Source: Cyclobacterium qasimii M12-11B (GTDB taxonomy: Bacteria; Bacteroidota; Bacteroidia; Cytophagales; Cyclobacteriaceae). Taken from it: a stretch of DNA of 64,000 nt. The stretch spans positions 62,001 through 126,000 of the forward strand of contig NZ_ATNM01000191.1 in assembly GCF_000427295.1 (NCBI RefSeq). The letters run 5' to 3'. Of this stretch, positions 48,385-57,533 are shown piece after piece. Each line of letters starts with the position of its first letter. The stretch's first letter is position 1. Made by a program: the position numbers and the translations under genes. Below the pieces are notes generated by a model, which worked only from the letters and a program-made list of their open reading frames with translations, searched no databases and was not told where the DNA came from.

Positions 48385-50010
48385 TTACTCCCAACCCGGA
48401 TTTTGAGTAAGTTGAGGATTTAATGAAAGCTCCTGAACAGGAATAGGATACATATACAATTTATCATCCCATGTTCTGGTATTGCCAGGATAAATCACCC
48501 TGTATTCACCTGTTTCCGGATCCGTAGCCCCTACATAAGTCAAAGGGTTCTCTATGAGTTTACCGGCTTTCCACCTGACAAGGTCTTCCCATCTTGTACC
48601 CTCTCCGGCAGTTTCAATCCTTCTCTCTCTACGGATCTCATTGATTAGAGGCGTCACAGGAACTTCCCAATTTGGCCAATTAGGATCTTCAAAACCTACA
48701 TCAACCATTAAATGAGGCATCCCAACTCTGTCCCTAAGAAGATTGATGCTATTGTCCAATACTTCCTGCGTAGCTTCTCCAAGTTCAGCTTTGGCTTCTG
48801 CATAGGTAACCAACACTTTACCATACCTATAGGTAAACACATCAATAGTGGTTTGATTTTGCAACCTGTCCACTTCGTAAGGGGAGTATCCTTTTGTGAT
48901 GTAATAACTTGTGGTCACATAGTTATTGTCAAATTCAGGCATGGTTCGGTAATCAACGCTTCCATCAGAGTAAATTCTATAGGGGCGATCTGGAACATAG
49001 ATAGACTGTTTCATCCTAGGATCCCTGTCTACAAACTCATCCTCAAAATTTTCATCCCCTTGATATAAAGGACTTAAGGCTATTGGAAGCCCATCTTTAC
49101 TCAAATAGGACTGTACAAAGTCTTTAGTGTAACCTGTATGTGGCTCACCTAATGACCTTACATTATTATGCATGCGAATGCCTTCGATAAACCTTTGGAA
49201 AAAGATGACTTCAGAATTTCCGGTGAGATTCTGCTGAACAAAGAGGTCAAAATAATCTTGTTCTGGGTTACCTGTAGAATAAAGGCTAAATTTACCAGAA
49301 TTAATCACTTCTTCAGCAGCCTCAGCCGCTTCAGCCAAAATCACTTCATGGTCTCCTAAACCATGGTACTTTCTAAAAGTACCCTCAAAAAGGCAGGCAT
49401 CCGCTTTGAAAGCCAAGGCGACATATTTGGTCAACCTGTTTTCGCCAGAATCTTCGGGAAGGTTTGCGATTGCAAAGTCCAAATCCATCAGCATATTTTC
49501 AAATACTACCTTTCTGGAATCCCTGGCTTTGACCAAGCCTTCAGAATCTGTTTGCAAATCCTCTTCATACCATGGAACATCTCCAAAACGTTCGATCATT
49601 TTTTGGTAATAAAAGGATTTGAAAAACCTTATCTCACCTTCATACCTTAGGACCAGGGCATCTTTTTCCATATCACCTATTCTAGCCAAGGCATAATTGC
49701 AACGTCTAATCGGTTGCCAATCACTTTTGCCCCATCCTCCGCCAGTAGCAGGTATAACATATTCACCCCAGAGGTAAGAATTCCTATCACCAGGTGCATT
49801 GTTATCAGATTTATCATCAATTCTCCAATTGACCTGAGGGTCTCTCAAGTCAATGTAAAATTGATTGGCGTAAAGCTCAAGATCTGTGGAGGTGCTCCAA
49901 AACTGGGCATCACTAATTTGATCCAGGGGATACCTCTCCAAATATTCATCGTTACAAGCAGTAGTTACTACGAGTAATAAAACAGAAATATATATAGTTA
50001 TCTTTTTCAC
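48385..50010 (-). CDS. SusD/RagB-family outer-membrane nutrient-binding lipoprotein
   Basis: The 541-residue lipoprotein (ISVLLLVVTTACNDEYLERYPLDQISDAQFW) shows the SusD N-terminal TPR-like region (ILAEAAEAAEEVINSGKFSLY) and the C-terminal RagB domain (VTYAEAKAELGE, NEIRRERRIETAGEGTRWEDLVRWK, YPIPVQELSLNPQLTQNPGW). It captures the substrate at the cell surface and acts as the lid of the SusC barrel. It starts 11 bp after the SusC stop, so the pair is a single transcription unit. The ligand is unknown and probably matches the enzymes encoded downstream. Confidence 0.95.
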   Translation of the reverse strand: MKKITIYISVLLLVVTTACNDEYLERYPLDQISDAQFWSTSTDLELYANQFYIDLRDPQVNWRIDDKSDNNAPGDRNSYLWGEYVIPATGGGWGKSDWQPIRRCNYALARIGDMEKDALVLRYEGEIRFFKSFYYQKMIERFGDVPWYEEDLQTDSEGLVKARDSRKVVFENMLMDLDFAIANLPEDSGENRLTKYVALAFKADACLFEGTFRKYHGLGDHEVILAEAAEAAEEVINSGKFSLYSTGNPEQDYFDLFVQQNLTGNSEVIFFQRFIEGIRMHNNVRSLGEPHTGYTKDFVQSYLSKDGLPIALSPLYQGDENFEDEFVDRDPRMKQSIYVPDRPYRIYSDGSVDYRTMPEFDNNYVTTSYYITKGYSPYEVDRLQNQTTIDVFTYRYGKVLVTYAEAKAELGEATQEVLDNSINLLRDRVGMPHLMVDVGFEDPNWPNWEVPVTPLINEIRRERRIETAGEGTRWEDLVRWKAGKLIENPLTYVGATDPETGEYRVIYPGNTRTWDDKLYMYPIPVQELSLNPQLTQNPGWE

Positions 50011-50021
50011 GATAGTATTAT

Positions 50022-53000
50022 TTAGAAATTGATATTAGCACCTAAAGAAAATGAACGGTAAATTGGGTAGTATTGGGCCCCATTCATTTCCGGGTCAGAT
50101 AAATTCTTGTACTCGTGAATGCCAGTTACTTCCCAGATATTATTTCCTGAAACATACACTCTAACCATTTCCATTTTGGCCCTTTGGGTCAAAGCCTTAG
50201 GAAGTGTGTAACCCAAAGTCAACTGCTTCAGCCTCAAGTAAGATGCATTTTGCAAAAACCTGGTTTGTACAGCAGTAACATCAGACCCACCTGAGACCAT
50301 TGGTCTTGGGAAGTAAGCATCTGGATTTTCAGGTGTCCAAAAATCAGAGAGCAATTTATTGTGCGCATTCCACTCACTCGTATAACCACCAAGCCAGAAG
50401 TTATTGCTCAACCACACATCCCGTTTGGCCACGCCTTGGAAAAAGATGTCGAGATCAAAATTCTTCCACTGAAGATCTGTCTTCACACCAAAACTGTATC
50501 TTGGTGTATTGTTACCTATAATGGATCTGTCACCAGGATTATCTAAGGTGCCATTGCCAGGAGAGATCTTCCCGTCATTGTCAAGATCAGCAAATAGAAG
50601 ATCACCTGCTTTTCTTTCTAAACCTACCAGATTACTGTGATCCAGTTCTTGGGCTTCTGCATCTGTTTGAGCAATTCCTGTGGTGGTATAGCCCCAAATT
50701 TCTCCTATTTGCATGCCTTCATAATAATCAGAAATTAATCCTACAGGGTTACTAAACCTGGTAATCTCTGAAGTATAATCTGAGAAAATTAGATTCACAC
50801 CCCACCTTAAGTCACTGCTTTGTTGTCTCCATCCTACTGTAAGGTCCCAGCCTGTTGTTTTTAAATCAGCTGCATTTTCTCTTGGCTCACTTTCAGCTAA
50901 TACAGCCGGCAGTGTTTGAGACCTCGTCAGCATATTTTTTGTATCCCTGCGATATACATCAAAAGACGCATTCAATCGGTTTTGATAAAGGGTGAAATCC
51001 ATACCAAAGTTTCTCTGTGTAACAGTCTCCCAAGTTAAAGTGGGACTTACCAAACCTGGAGCGTAAACGGTTAATGGCCTATCGTCATTTAACAAGTAGT
51101 TGATGGTTCCAGCACTAAACGTTGCTATATAAGGGTAATTTCCTGGGACATTTTGATTTCCAAGATTACCATATGAAAGCCTTACTTTCATCATGTCAAA
51201 AGTGCTATCCAGGTTACCAAAGAATTCTTCGTTATCAATTCTCCATCCTAAAGAAAGGGAAGGGAAGAAAGCAAACCTATCGGCTTTTGGAAATTTGGAA
51301 GAGCCATCATATCGCCCATTAAATTCCAAAAGGTACCTACCATCATAATTATAATTAAAACGGGTAAAAGCACCTCTTATCGCGTATTGTGAAGCTGCAT
51401 CACCCACATAACGTTCTCCATAAGCCAAATTCATGAATGGTATAGATTCAACGGTTAAGTTTTCTCTTTTCGAATAGAAATACCTGGAATCAAGGTTTTC
51501 CTGATTAAAACCACCCATGATTTTAATGTCGTGCTTACCAAAGGTATTCGCATAATCTGCATACGCATTGAGCACATAGTATTTATCATTGTAATTACTC
51601 TTAGTTACTTGGCTTGGATTGGTAAAAGGGTAATAACCGCTAACAGAACCATCTACGAAATACATTGGCAATTTTTTATAATAATCCTCTTCTTCAGTAT
51701 TCTTAATATTGGACGTATATTCAAAATTGATCGTGGTATTTTTTATAGGAGTAAGTTGTAAGGAGCCTGTTAGCCAAGTATCTTGAATTTCTCTTTTCCT
51801 ATGCCCTGCTTCTCTGTAAAACTGCACCGTATTAGGAACAGAGCCATTTGAAGCATAATTGCCATCAGGAAAATAAACTGGCCAATTGCCCCATTGGTGC
51901 CATTGGAAAGGGCTGTTTCCTTCAGGGAAATGATTGGTGGAATTATTGGGAGGGAAAATATGGTTGCTATTGTTCATGGATATTTTTGTTCCAATTTTAG
52001 CCCAATCCGTAATCTTATAATTCAGATTCGTCATGAAATTGTAACGCTTATATTTCTCATCAAACTGCTTATTTATCCCTTCCTGATACAGGTAATTTAG
52101 CGATGTATAGTAATCAAACCTATCGTCTCCTCCAGTAATACTGGCGGTATATTGACTCATAGGATAACTGTCTCTCATTAATTCTTTGGCCCAGTTGGTG
52201 TTGCCACTCATCAACCAAATATTTGAATTTTGTGGATCTGGAAAGGCTGAAGGTTGGGTGGGATCATTATAATGTGCAATGATCTTGTCTTGATAAACGT
52301 CTGTAAATTGGTAATAAGGCACACCGTTTCTAGCAATGTTAGCCGTGTTCATGTAATTCATTCGCTCCAAGGCGTCCATTCCCTCGAATTGAACAACCGG
52401 TGTATTTACTGCAGTATTGAAAGAAAGTGAAATGGAGGGCTTGTCACTTTTACTTCCTGATTTTGTTGTAATCAAAATAACCCCGTAGGCTGCTCTTGCA
52501 CCATAGATAGCGGCTGAAGCAGCATCTTTTAGTACAGATATACTTTCGATGTCATTGGGGTTAATCAGGTTTACATCCATTGGCACATTGTTTACCAAAA
52601 TAAGTGGTGAGCCACCATTTATAGAAGTAAATCCACGAACATTAAAAGTAGCTCCACCGCCTGGGGTTCCTGTATTTTGAGTGATATTCAGGTTGGAGAT
52701 TTGTCCTTGAAGGCCTTGACCAATATTGGTGATGGGTCGATTTTCAAGTACTTCTTTACTCACACTGGAAACGGCTCCAGTAAGGTTTTCTTTCTTCTGT
52801 GTACCAAAGCCTGTAACGACTACCTCGTCCAGGGCACCAATTTCTTCTTCCAGGGTAATATTGATAATTGTTTGTTGGCCTACCACTATACGCTGGGACT
52901 GAAAACCTATAAAGGAATATACCAATGTGGATCCTTCAGGAACAGTAAGGGAATAATTTCCATCAATGTCCGAGGCAGTTCCTATGGTTGTACCCGGAAT

Positions 53001-53471
53001 AGCGATAGTAACTCCAGGTAGAGGTTCTCCTGTTTGGTCTACTACTTTACCAGTAACTTGTACATCGGCAAGCTCTGCAATGCCCACCCTTTCGGTCCTT
53101 GTTTCCCGTGGGTTGGTACGGACATGAATATTGCCATTCACCTGCGTGAAACTCAGTTGTGTTTGTCTTGCAACATTTTCAAGCACTTTGTAAACCGAAA
53201 TATTTTCCTGACTGATGGAAATTCTTTGGTTTAGCATGATCTTATCATCATTGTAGGTAAACTTAAAATCAGTTTTTGATTCTATGTTTTTGAAAAACCG
53301 TAACAATGTCTTTTCTTTTAAATCAAGTGACACCTTGACCTCATCAATTGTTTTCCTTTGTGCATTACCGGTATTGGCTAGCAGTACAGTACAGAAAATC
53401 AATTGGATGGCAAAGCCATAAAACAATCTCTTGGACACCATAATAAGTTGTCTCAGTATATATTTATTCAT
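50022..53471 (-). CDS. SusC/RagA-family TonB-dependent transporter with STN domain
   Basis: The 1149-residue protein has a signal region (LFYGFAIQLIFCTVLLANTGNAQ). The STN domain (KEKTLLRFFKNIESKTDFKF, residues ~50-110) is the sensor that signals to FecR. A carboxypeptidase-regulatory domain (VTGKVVDQTGEPLPGVTIAI, ~130-215), a plug (GLQGQISNLNITQNTGTPGG, VNNVPMDVNLINPNDIESISVLKD), and a long barrel ending SFSLGANINF follow. It imports the surface-bound ligand with SusD. Encoded directly downstream of a sigma/FecR pair, it is likely autoregulated by trans-envelope signalling. Confidence 0.96.
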   Translation of the reverse strand: MNKYILRQLIMVSKRLFYGFAIQLIFCTVLLANTGNAQRKTIDEVKVSLDLKEKTLLRFFKNIESKTDFKFTYNDDKIMLNQRISISQENISVYKVLENVARQTQLSFTQVNGNIHVRTNPRETRTERVGIAELADVQVTGKVVDQTGEPLPGVTIAIPGTTIGTASDIDGNYSLTVPEGSTLVYSFIGFQSQRIVVGQQTIINITLEEEIGALDEVVVTGFGTQKKENLTGAVSSVSKEVLENRPITNIGQGLQGQISNLNITQNTGTPGGGATFNVRGFTSINGGSPLILVNNVPMDVNLINPNDIESISVLKDAASAAIYGARAAYGVILITTKSGSKSDKPSISLSFNTAVNTPVVQFEGMDALERMNYMNTANIARNGVPYYQFTDVYQDKIIAHYNDPTQPSAFPDPQNSNIWLMSGNTNWAKELMRDSYPMSQYTASITGGDDRFDYYTSLNYLYQEGINKQFDEKYKRYNFMTNLNYKITDWAKIGTKISMNNSNHIFPPNNSTNHFPEGNSPFQWHQWGNWPVYFPDGNYASNGSVPNTVQFYREAGHRKREIQDTWLTGSLQLTPIKNTTINFEYTSNIKNTEEEDYYKKLPMYFVDGSVSGYYPFTNPSQVTKSNYNDKYYVLNAYADYANTFGKHDIKIMGGFNQENLDSRYFYSKRENLTVESIPFMNLAYGERYVGDAASQYAIRGAFTRFNYNYDGRYLLEFNGRYDGSSKFPKADRFAFFPSLSLGWRIDNEEFFGNLDSTFDMMKVRLSYGNLGNQNVPGNYPYIATFSAGTINYLLNDDRPLTVYAPGLVSPTLTWETVTQRNFGMDFTLYQNRLNASFDVYRRDTKNMLTRSQTLPAVLAESEPRENAADLKTTGWDLTVGWRQQSSDLRWGVNLIFSDYTSEITRFSNPVGLISDYYEGMQIGEIWGYTTTGIAQTDAEAQELDHSNLVGLERKAGDLLFADLDNDGKISPGNGTLDNPGDRSIIGNNTPRYSFGVKTDLQWKNFDLDIFFQGVAKRDVWLSNNFWLGGYTSEWNAHNKLLSDFWTPENPDAYFPRPMVSGGSDVTAVQTRFLQNASYLRLKQLTLGYTLPKALTQRAKMEMVRVYVSGNNIWEVTGIHEYKNLSDPEMNGAQYYPIYRSFSLGANINF

Positions 53472-53618
53472 AATATTGTATGGTTTAAGTTTTAGACGAC
53501 TTAACTATTGCCTTCCTCTTTTGGTGGAAGGCTGTTCAAAGCAGGGTCTCATTCCCCCCAGAATGGGCCCTGCAATTGGCACTGCTAACTTGAATCAATG
53601 TTTGCCATGTTATTCGTT

Positions 53619-54641
53619 TTAATTGTACAGTTCAACTTTTCTATTTTCGATCCTGAAATTCAGACCTGAAGTAAGGTTTACTCCCCTCAATACATTTTCA
53701 AGGGATTCATTTTGATAGGTGCCAGAATAGACCCAACTTTTTCGAATCTTCCCCGATAATATTAATTCTACACCAAACCAGTTTTCAATTTTTTTTCTGC
53801 AAATCTCAAAATTGTCGGAATTAAAAACGAGTACATTGTTTTTCCATCCTGTCACCTCAAGGTTGTCAAATTCGCTTTTATATAAGTCTCCACTTTTTTC
53901 CATGATCAGCATCTCCTCTGGATGTAAAGCCACTTGATTCCCCTTTTCATCTTTTACCATTACTTTCCCCGTCAATAAGGCTACTGACAGTTTATCCTCT
54001 TCTACCTTTACATTAAAGGAAGTTCCCAGAACTTCTATTTTGGTATTCTCTATTAAAACAGTAAATGGTTTTCCATTTTTCTTTATTTCAAAAAATCCTT
54101 CCCCTTTTAATTTTACCCATCGATCTGCAGTAGCAAGGTTGGATGAGTAAGTGATTTCACTGGAAGAATTGAGATAAACCTTGCTACTGTCTGCCAAAGT
54201 AATGACTGAACGATTCCCTAAGCTCGTACCCCTTTTAATTATAAAAGCCTCGTTCAATTCAGTAGTAGGTAATGAATAAATGAAAGCATGGTAATACCCC
54301 ATCCAGGCACAAAAGCCAAAGATGAAAATGGCTGCAATATTTTTTAAAAAGTTATTTTTTTTTGGATGTATAAACGTTCTACTTTTTTGCGAGTGGTCTA
54401 TATCCGCATTCATTACATTCTCGAAAACATCTATATAGGTGCTATCACTCATATTTTCACCTTCCTCGTAACCTACTGCCCTAATTATGGCAATTGCTTT
54501 TAATACAATGGCTCGCTTCTCAGGATGTTCTGAAAGCCATTTTTCCCAAAAATGTTGGGTATTCTTATCAGGGTTTTTTACCCAAAGGATAAAAAATTCA
54601 TCTGTAAGAAAATCTACTAACTCAAAGTCTTTATACCTCAT
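53619..54641 (-). CDS. FecR-family anti-sigma factor
   Basis: The 340-residue protein has a cytoplasmic N-terminal part (residues 1-100), one membrane helix (NIAAIFIFGFCAWMGYYHAF, ~102-122), a FecR domain (AFIIKRGTSLGNRSVITLADSSKVYLNSSSEI, GTSFNVKVEEDKLSVALLTGKVMV), and a DUF4974-type C-terminus (NWFGVELILSGKIRKSWVYSGTYQNESLENVLRG). It holds the sigma factor inactive until the SusC STN domain reports ligand binding. It starts 23 bp after the sigma stop and lies 147 bp upstream of SusC, so the sigma factor may activate a promoter in that gap. Confidence 0.95.
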   Translation of the reverse strand: MRYKDFELVDFLTDEFFILWVKNPDKNTQHFWEKWLSEHPEKRAIVLKAIAIIRAVGYEEGENMSDSTYIDVFENVMNADIDHSQKSRTFIHPKKNNFLKNIAAIFIFGFCAWMGYYHAFIYSLPTTELNEAFIIKRGTSLGNRSVITLADSSKVYLNSSSEITYSSNLATADRWVKLKGEGFFEIKKNGKPFTVLIENTKIEVLGTSFNVKVEEDKLSVALLTGKVMVKDEKGNQVALHPEEMLIMEKSGDLYKSEFDNLEVTGWKNNVLVFNSDNFEICRKKIENWFGVELILSGKIRKSWVYSGTYQNESLENVLRGVNLTSGLNFRIENRKVELYN

Positions 54642-54664
54642 CCTATTACTATCGCTCTTCCGAA

Positions 54665-55303
54665 TTATTTTTGATCAACAAAGATCTCTTTTAAAGTCGC
54701 CATTGCCCTATAAACAATTTTTCTGGCAGATTTAACGTCTGTAAACTCCATCGTTTCAGCCACTTCTTTATAGCTCATCCCCTCTTCATATAATAATAAT
54801 ATGGCTTGACGTTGCCTTGCCGTTAATTTTTGGAGCGCTTCTCTAACCATTTCCTTATTAGCTAACTCACTTTCTCTCTGAATTAAAATAGATTCAGGGC
54901 AAATTGAAATGGGGAAAAATTGCTCATTAATATCATCATACCTCGCTTCAGAAAGTTTTTCAACTTTTAAATTTTTAACAATTTCTCTTGTTAAAATTTT
55001 AAACAAATAAGCTTTAATACACAATATCTCTCCCAAAGAACCCCTTCTACGCCTTAGGTATATAAAGATATTCTGAACGCAATCTTTTATCAATTCACCA
55101 TCTTTGGTTATCTGTGAACCGTAATGAAACATCCTCTTGACATAAGTGCGATAAATAAAATTAAAAGCCAATTCATCCCCCTTATCAAAAGCCATCCATA
55201 TCTCTCTGTCAGGTTTTCCTTTTATGGCTTCGAGAGGTTCTAGATGATTAGCGGGTAACTTAGGCTGAACGGAATAATTATTTTTATTAACTATTGATTT
55301 CAT
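54665..55303 (-). CDS. ECF RNA polymerase sigma-70 factor
   Basis: The 212-residue protein has region 2 (LAFNFIYRTYVKRMFHYGSQITKDGELIKDCVQNIF, residues ~45-80) and region 4 (LTARQRQAILLLYEEGMSYKEVAETMEFTDVKSARKIVYRAMATLKE, ~155-205), without region 3. The Bacteroidota ECF group with a FecR partner controls SusC/SusD loci. It is the first gene of the 20-kb minus-strand locus. The 450-bp gap upstream presumably holds its own promoter. Confidence 0.95.
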   Translation of the reverse strand: MKSIVNKNNYSVQPKLPANHLEPLEAIKGKPDREIWMAFDKGDELAFNFIYRTYVKRMFHYGSQITKDGELIKDCVQNIFIYLRRRRGSLGEILCIKAYLFKILTREIVKNLKVEKLSEARYDDINEQFFPISICPESILIQRESELANKEMVREALQKLTARQRQAILLLYEEGMSYKEVAETMEFTDVKSARKIVYRAMATLKEIFVDQK

Positions 55304-55747
55304 TTCTAGTTAGTGGTAAAGGTTGATCATAGTCCTCTATAAAAGAAGAGCATTAAAACGCTAAAAACAACCCCATTGAAAAATTATTTTTTTCATAAAT
55401 GAATAAAATAAGTACATTACCCATGCTAAATTTAAAATAGCCAAATTTTATATAATTTTACGTAAAATAATGAAATATTATAGGGTACGTGCCCGAAAAA
55501 TTTTATGTTAACTATAAAGTTATTGGTAAAAAATAAATAAAACTTGACATATTGCTAAAAAGTATTAAGTCCTAAAAACCGGTTTTGGGAATAAGTAATT
55601 TCAAAAAGAGTACGTTTTCAACAATTATACACCGGACTACAACACAGCAGTTGTTAATAAACCCATGGTTTTAAACAACACTAGAGACCTGAGATTAACA
55701 ACAATCCATAATTCTTTTATAAGAGCGCTGCTTTCCTTATAAAAGAA
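55304..55747. other. AT-rich intergenic region upstream of the sigma factor gene
   Basis: This gap carries the sigma-gene promoter region, a perfect 14-bp palindrome at 55455-55468 (ATTTTACGTAAAAT) and, at its left-hand sulfatase end, the terminator hairpin 55708-55751. No ORF was recognised. Confidence 0.5.
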
Positions 55748-55751
55748 TTAT
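55708..55751 (-). terminator. Perfect 16-bp hairpin at the end of a sulfatase gene
   Basis: The arms at 55708-55723 and 55736-55751 match perfectly with a 12-nt loop. The sulfatase stop codon (55748-55750) lies in the right arm. There is no T-run after it on the minus strand, so it is probably a terminator or 3'-end stabiliser. Confidence 0.65.
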
Positions 55752-57193
55752 TGTAAAATCATCTCCTGAGGAACCGGATGATCCACCCTTCCTACTGGCC
55801 TTTGCCCGGCACCAATACGATTTTCAATTCCATCGCTATCTCCCAAATCTATCCTTGCCTTTTCTGCATAGGCCATCATTTCAGATTTGAGGTGAGAATG
55901 GGATACAATCACATTATTTGTTTCTCCTGGATCATTTTCTACATTGAAAAGTTGTATATCCTGCCCTCCTTTGGTGAAGATTTTCTTCTCTAAGGGTAAG
56001 TAAAGTTTCCATGGGCCTTTCCGTACGGCTTGTAATTGTGGACCATCATAATAATAAAAGGCTTCATAAAGTGATTTGGCATCCCTTGATCCCAGCAAAA
56101 GTTCTTTGATGTCTTTACCGTCAATAATTCGGTCATTTGGAATGTCTCCACCAGCCCATTTGGTAAACGTAACATACAAATCCATGGTAGTGGCCAATTC
56201 CTTATTCACTCGCCCCTGAGGTATTACCCCTGGGCACCAGGCAATCATAGGAACCCTTTGTCCTCCTTCGGCTGTCGTATATCCCCAGCCTCCCAATGGT
56301 AAATTACTTCCCTGAACTGGATCCCTTTTAGGTGCTCCATTGTCACTTGTCCAAATAACTATCGTTTTTTCATCCAAACCCAACTGCTTCAGGGTATTGA
56401 TGATTTCTCCTGCACTCCAATCCAGTTCTTCCACAGCATCCCCCCATGCTGCATTTTTACTTTTTCCTTTAAACCCAGGGCTTGAAAAAGGGGCTAAAGT
56501 CGAACCTGGCATGGATTGAGGTAGGTACAAGAAGAAGGGTTGACTTTTGTTATCTTGAATAAATTTAATGGCTTCTCCAGTTTCTCTTTGAGTCATATAA
56601 TCTCGGTCAACAGGAGCCTCAATGACTTTATCGTTCCTCATAAGAGGCAATTTAGGAGCATTTGGAATCCGCTCTTTTTCGTGTTCCTGGGTCATGTCAT
56701 CCGAATAGGGAATTCCAAAATAAAAATCAAAGCCATGACTGGTTGGTAAAAATGGTTTTTGATCTCCCAAATGCCATTTTCCTATGATTCCTGTTACGTA
56801 TCCTAAATTCTTAAGCGATCGTGCAATGGAAATTTCATCAGGATTTAACCCCACAGGCTCTACAGGCCTCAACACTCTTCCTCCATTTCCTGAAAGGTGC
56901 AGATTGACCCTCCTGGGATAGCATCCAGTCATTAAACTGGATCTGCTAGGTGAACAGACACCTGAGGTGGAGTAAAAGTGGGTAAATAAGGTTCCTTCTT
57001 TGCCCAATTGATCCAGGTTAGGCGTTCGATTTAATACCGATCCAAATGGACCAATATCACCATACCCCAAATTATCCACATAAAACACAATGAAGTTAGG
57101 CTTTTCGGGTAGTTCTTCAGCGCTACCGAATTTTGAGCCAATAAACAAAAACATAAAAATTAAACTAGCTATTAAGTATTTTACGCTGATCAT
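55748..57193 (-). CDS. Sulfatase (arylsulfatase type)
   Basis: From the ATG at 57193 the protein has 481 residues with a signal peptide (YLIASLIFMFLFIGSKFGSA). A 46-codon upstream extension has no signal and is not supported. The sulfatase marks are NFIVFYVDNLGYGDIGPFGS (metal Asp), CSPSRSSLMTG at Cys 80 (formylglycine), GKWHLGDQKPFLPTSHGFD, and WTSDNGAPKRDP. It cleaves sulfate esters outside the cytoplasm, probably from a sulfated glycan or glycolipid. It is separated from the ceramidase-like/sulfatase cluster to the right by 340 bp and closed by a hairpin to the left. Confidence 0.93.
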   Translation of the reverse strand: MISVKYLIASLIFMFLFIGSKFGSAEELPEKPNFIVFYVDNLGYGDIGPFGSVLNRTPNLDQLGKEGTLFTHFYSTSGVCSPSRSSLMTGCYPRRVNLHLSGNGGRVLRPVEPVGLNPDEISIARSLKNLGYVTGIIGKWHLGDQKPFLPTSHGFDFYFGIPYSDDMTQEHEKERIPNAPKLPLMRNDKVIEAPVDRDYMTQRETGEAIKFIQDNKSQPFFLYLPQSMPGSTLAPFSSPGFKGKSKNAAWGDAVEELDWSAGEIINTLKQLGLDEKTIVIWTSDNGAPKRDPVQGSNLPLGGWGYTTAEGGQRVPMIAWCPGVIPQGRVNKELATTMDLYVTFTKWAGGDIPNDRIIDGKDIKELLLGSRDAKSLYEAFYYYDGPQLQAVRKGPWKLYLPLEKKIFTKGGQDIQLFNVENDPGETNNVIVSHSHLKSEMMAYAEKARIDLGDSDGIENRIGAGQRPVGRVDHPVPQEMILQ

Positions 57194-57533
57194 ATTTTCT
57201 TGGGTTTCAAAATTGTATATAGTAGCGTGATTGATTTTGTGAATTAAACTTGAATCTTTCCTAAGACTACTCCCACAGAAATCATGATTTTTTATTTTCT
57301 TCTCAGATAATTCTTTTTTAACATAATCCAATTAACATTTCCTGTTCGGATAAGGTATCTGGTCTATCGAAGTTCTTGGTAATTTATCAGTTAGGTGTTT
57401 GTCTAACTATTGGCCAATTTGAAGTATCCACACCCAGAGAAAGTACAGAATTTATTATTTAGTCTTGCTCATAGGCAATCCTTAAATCAATACCGTAACC
57501 CTTTGATTTTGATTTTCATTTTACGAACCTTAT
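57194..57533. other. Intergenic region between sulfatase and ceramidase-like gene
   Basis: About 340 bp with no convincing ORF, repeat or strong hairpin. It should contain the promoter of the sulfatase at 57193. Confidence 0.4.
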
